A stretch of 7,915 bases of DNA from positions 1-7,915 of the forward strand of contig CAJYKO010000427.1 in the NCBI GenBank assembly GCA_913775215.1, given 5' to 3'. The translations under genes were made by a program, and so were the position numbers. The notes under the pieces were generated by a model, which did no database searches, was not told the origin of the DNA, and saw only the letters and a program-made list of their open reading frames with translations. The DNA is from an uncultured Devosia sp. (GTDB taxonomy: Bacteria > Pseudomonadota > Alphaproteobacteria > Rhizobiales > Devosiaceae). This document shows, one piece after another, positions 5,957-7,915 of this stretch; positions within the stretch are counted from its first letter, which is position 1; each line of letters opens with the position of its first letter.

Positions 5957-7006
5957 ATGTCCAACCCAACCTTTACCCGCCGCGCCTTTGCCGGCCTTCT
6001 TGCCGCGGGTCTCATGACCTCGGTTTCGGCCGGCGCCGTTTTCGCGCAGGAATATACCAAGGAAAATCCGCTCAAGGTTGCCTTGGTCGTCCACGGCAAT
6101 CTCGGCGACAAGAGCTTCTTTGACTCCGCCGCTGCGGGTCTGGACCGGGCAGAAGCGGAGCTCCCGGTCGATGTTACTGTCATCGAGGCCGGCAATGATC
6201 GCGGCCGTTGGCAGCCGGCCCTCGCCGATGCCACCGATCAGGGTTACGATGTCGTCATCGCCGGCACCTGGGAAATGACCGGCTTCATGGCCGAACTCGC
6301 GCCGGAATATCCGGAAACCAAGTTCATCGTGTTCGATGACGCGCCCGATTTCTCGGCCGGAAACCTGGGCAATATGCTCGCCATCAATTATCGCGTCTCG
6401 ACCGCTGCCTATCTCGCCGGCTATGCGGCCGCCAAGATTTCGCAAACCGGCAAGCTTGGTGAAATCCTCGGCGTCGAAGGCACGACCGTCGTCGAATTCG
6501 CGCTCGGTTTCGAGCAGGGTGCCAAGGCGGCAAACCCGGATGTGCAGGTCACCCGCGCTGTCGCCGGCTCGTTCACCGATCCGGCCAAGGGCAAGGAACT
6601 AGCGCTGGCTCAGTTTGCGCAGGGGGGTGACGTTGTCTTCCCGATCGCCGGCGGCACCGGCATCGGCGCGCTGCAGGCCGCCCGCGACGAAGGCAAGCTC
6701 GCCGTCGGCGTCGATAGCGATCAGGCCGAAATTTTCGCCCCGACCGATCCGGCCCAGGCCGATGTCATCTTCACCTCGGTTGAAAAGAAGGTCGGCGACT
6801 CGCTCTATACCGCCCTGCAGCAGACCCTTGATGGCACTGCGCCCTATGGCACCAACCTGATCCTCGGCCTGGCCGATGGCGCTGTGGGCATCGCCAAGAA
6901 CAGCTACTATGAAAAGCTCGTTCCGGCCGAAGTGCGCGCCGAAGTCGATGCCGAAGAAGCCAAGATCATCGCCGGTGAAATCACCGTCGATACCGGCATG
7001 AACTAA
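5957..7006 (+). CDS. BMP-family ABC transporter substrate-binding protein (nucleoside type)
   Basis: A 349-residue periplasmic binding protein of the basic membrane protein (BMP/PnrA-like) family, whose characterised members bind purine and pyrimidine nucleosides. The start at 5957 is chosen from the ribosome site and because it gives an export signal directly. The leader is basic with a twin arginine (FTRRAFAG, residues 6-13), a hydrophobic core, and a likely cleavage after AVFA or AVFAQ (about 27-31); no lipobox Cys follows, so the protein should be soluble in the periplasm, unlike many BMP lipoproteins. The mature part starts with KVALVVHGNLGDKSFFDSAA (39-58), typical of BMP proteins, then VVIAGTWEMTGFMAELAPEYP, AYLAGYAAAKIS and FPIAGGTGIGALQAA. 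It lies 25 bases after the nucleoside hydrolase and just before a hairpin terminator, then the ATPase. It delivers a nucleoside-like ligand to the membrane complex. Confidence 0.93.
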   Translation: MSNPTFTRRAFAGLLAAGLMTSVSAGAVFAQEYTKENPLKVALVVHGNLGDKSFFDSAAAGLDRAEAELPVDVTVIEAGNDRGRWQPALADATDQGYDVVIAGTWEMTGFMAELAPEYPETKFIVFDDAPDFSAGNLGNMLAINYRVSTAAYLAGYAAAKISQTGKLGEILGVEGTTVVEFALGFEQGAKAANPDVQVTRAVAGSFTDPAKGKELALAQFAQGGDVVFPIAGGTGIGALQAARDEGKLAVGVDSDQAEIFAPTDPAQADVIFTSVEKKVGDSLYTALQQTLDGTAPYGTNLILGLADGAVGIAKNSYYEKLVPAEVRAEVDAEEAKIIAGEITVDTGMN

Positions 7007-7014
7007 GCCTTCTA

Positions 7015-7046
7015 GCCCCGCCCTCTCTCAGAAGGCGGGGCCTTTT
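7015..7046 (+). terminator. Hairpin with T-tract between binding protein and ATPase
   Basis: GCCCCGCC (7015-7022) pairs perfectly with GGCGGGGC (7034-7041) around an 11-base loop and is followed by TTTT, then CCTTTCTTT. This is a Rho-independent terminator by form. It starts nine bases after the stop of the binding protein gene, while the ATPase gene with its own good ribosome site starts 24 bases after the T-tract. It therefore probably works as a partial terminator, or as an mRNA-end stabiliser, keeping binding protein in excess over the membrane components. Confidence 0.8.
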
Positions 7047-7069
7047 CCTTTCTTTACCGAGGAGACGCC

Positions 7070-7915
7070 ATGGCGCCGCTGCTCGAAGCCCTTTCTATCG
7101 GCAAGACCTATCCAGGCGGCACCGTCGCCAATGACGGCGTCAATCTCACCATCGCGGCTGGCGAAGTCCATGCCGTCGTCGGCGAGAACGGCGCTGGCAA
7201 GTCGACGCTGATGAAGATCCTTTTCGGCATCGAACAGCCCGATCGCGGCGAACTGCGTCTCGACGGCAAGCCCGTCTCCTTCGCCAATCCGCGCGAAGCC
7301 ATCGACAATGGCATCGGCATGGTGTTCCAGCATTTCTCGCTGGTGCCGTCTTTTTCCGTTTATGAAAACGTCGTGCTCGGCTCCGAGCCGCGCAATGGTG
7401 TCAAATTCGACCGCCAAAAGGCGATCGAAGAGGTGCGCGCGCTTTCCGAAAAGTTCCGCCTCGCGGTCGATCCCCTGCCGCCGGTTGGCCAACTCCCTGT
7501 CGGCCAGCAGCAGCGGGTGGAAATCCTCAAGGCGCTCTATCGGAACGCGCGCATCCTCATTCTCGACGAGCCGACCGCCGTCCTTGCGCCCCAAGAAGTC
7601 GAAGAACTCTTCGTTGCCGTCCGGGCGCTCGTCGCGCAGGGTCGTACCGTCATCTTCATCGCCCACAAGCTTCCCGAAGTGCTGGAAATTTCAGACCGCA
7701 TCACCGTCATGCGCGCCGGCAAGACGGTTGGCTCGGTGAACGCCAAGGAAGTCACCGAGCAAAGCCTTGCCACCATGATGGTCGGCCGCGAAATTGCTCT
7801 CCGCGTCGATCGCGCCAAGGGCCGCGGTGATCTCGCCTGCGAAGTCAAAGCGCTCAAACTCACCGCCGCATGCGGCGCGCCAATCGCCGAAGACCTCAAT
7901 CTACAAGTGCATCAG
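7070..7915 (+). CDS. ABC transporter ATPase, BMP/nucleoside class (partial, cut by window end)
   Basis: The open frame starts at ATG 7070, five bases after a GAGGAG ribosome site (7059-7064), and runs 282 codons to the window end without a stop. It contains a complete first nucleotide-binding domain: Walker A GENGAGKST (38-46), Q-loop Gln87 in GMVFQHFSLVP, signature LPVGQQQRVEIL (142-153), Walker B ILILDEPTAVL (162-172) with Asp166/Glu167, and switch His199 in FIAHKLPEV. The VFQHFSLVP and VGQQQRVEILKAL stretches are typical of the duplicated ATPases of nucleoside and sugar importers (YufO-, RbsA-like). From about residue 257 a second domain begins (CEVKALKL), so the full protein should be about 500 residues. 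The signature has Pro in place of Ser. It couples ATP hydrolysis to import of the ligand held by the BMP protein; permease genes should follow beyond the edge. Confidence 0.93.
   Translation, partial: MAPLLEALSIGKTYPGGTVANDGVNLTIAAGEVHAVVGENGAGKSTLMKILFGIEQPDRGELRLDGKPVSFANPREAIDNGIGMVFQHFSLVPSFSVYENVVLGSEPRNGVKFDRQKAIEEVRALSEKFRLAVDPLPPVGQLPVGQQQRVEILKALYRNARILILDEPTAVLAPQEVEELFVAVRALVAQGRTVIFIAHKLPEVLEISDRITVMRAGKTVGSVNAKEVTEQSLATMMVGREIALRVDRAKGRGDLACEVKALKLTAACGAPIAEDLNLQVHQ

Noticed and set aside
1..7915. Mobile elements, CRISPR arrays, tRNA genes or other RNA genes.
   Set aside because: No direct-repeat arrays, transposase-like products, terminal inverted repeats or tRNA-like folds were seen; gene packing and base use are uniform across the window.

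Overview
This window looks like part of the chromosome of an alphaproteobacterium, most likely of the Hyphomicrobiales (a Devosia/rhizobial-type genome). The evidence is high GC with C/G-biased third codon positions, dense operons with 1-4 base overlaps, a LacI-type local regulator, and an ABC transporter of the basic membrane protein (BMP)/nucleoside class beside its catabolic genes. The lineage is an inference from style and gene content; there is no rRNA or other marker to prove it.

The layout is a divergent pair of operons around a 136-base control region (3499-3634). Leftward (minus strand), in transcription order, lie a dimeric-type cytidine deaminase (cdd, 3498-2536), a LacI-family repressor (2504-1497), a glutamine-amidotransferase-like protein without a visible Cys nucleophile (1443-694), and a 194-residue protein that resembles only the C-terminal collar domain of RarA/MgsA (697-113). 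The leftward operon runs tail to tail into the last codons of an unidentified plus-strand gene (3-116). Rightward (plus strand) lie a SAH/MTA-deaminase-like amidohydrolase (3635-4978), an inosine-uridine-type nucleoside hydrolase (4978-5931), a BMP-family periplasmic binding protein (5957-7006), a hairpin-plus-T-tract terminator or attenuator (7015-7046), and the start of the transporter ATPase (7070 to the window end, truncated by the window). Permease genes are expected just beyond the right edge.

The control region carries a TTGACA -35 box with a plausible -10, followed at once by a perfect 14-base palindrome, GTAAAGCGCTTTAC (3607-3620), a typical LacI-family operator placed on the predicted transcription start. 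The simplest reading is that the LacI protein encoded here represses the rightward operon, and perhaps its own leftward operon, until a nucleoside-like ligand arrives.

As a whole the locus reads as nucleoside uptake and breakdown: binding protein and ATPase import a nucleoside, cytidine deaminase converts cytidine to uridine, the nucleoside hydrolase splits base from ribose, and the amidohydrolase deaminates or hydrolyses a base or nucleoside. Several members depart from textbook active sites. The amidohydrolase has Cys where deaminases of its family have Glu, the hydrolase has Val where the well-studied enzymes have an active-site His, and the amidotransferase-like protein lacks a Cys elbow. 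The true substrate may therefore be a modified or unusual nucleoside. The least explained part is the translationally coupled pair of amidotransferase-like protein and orphan RarA-collar-like protein.
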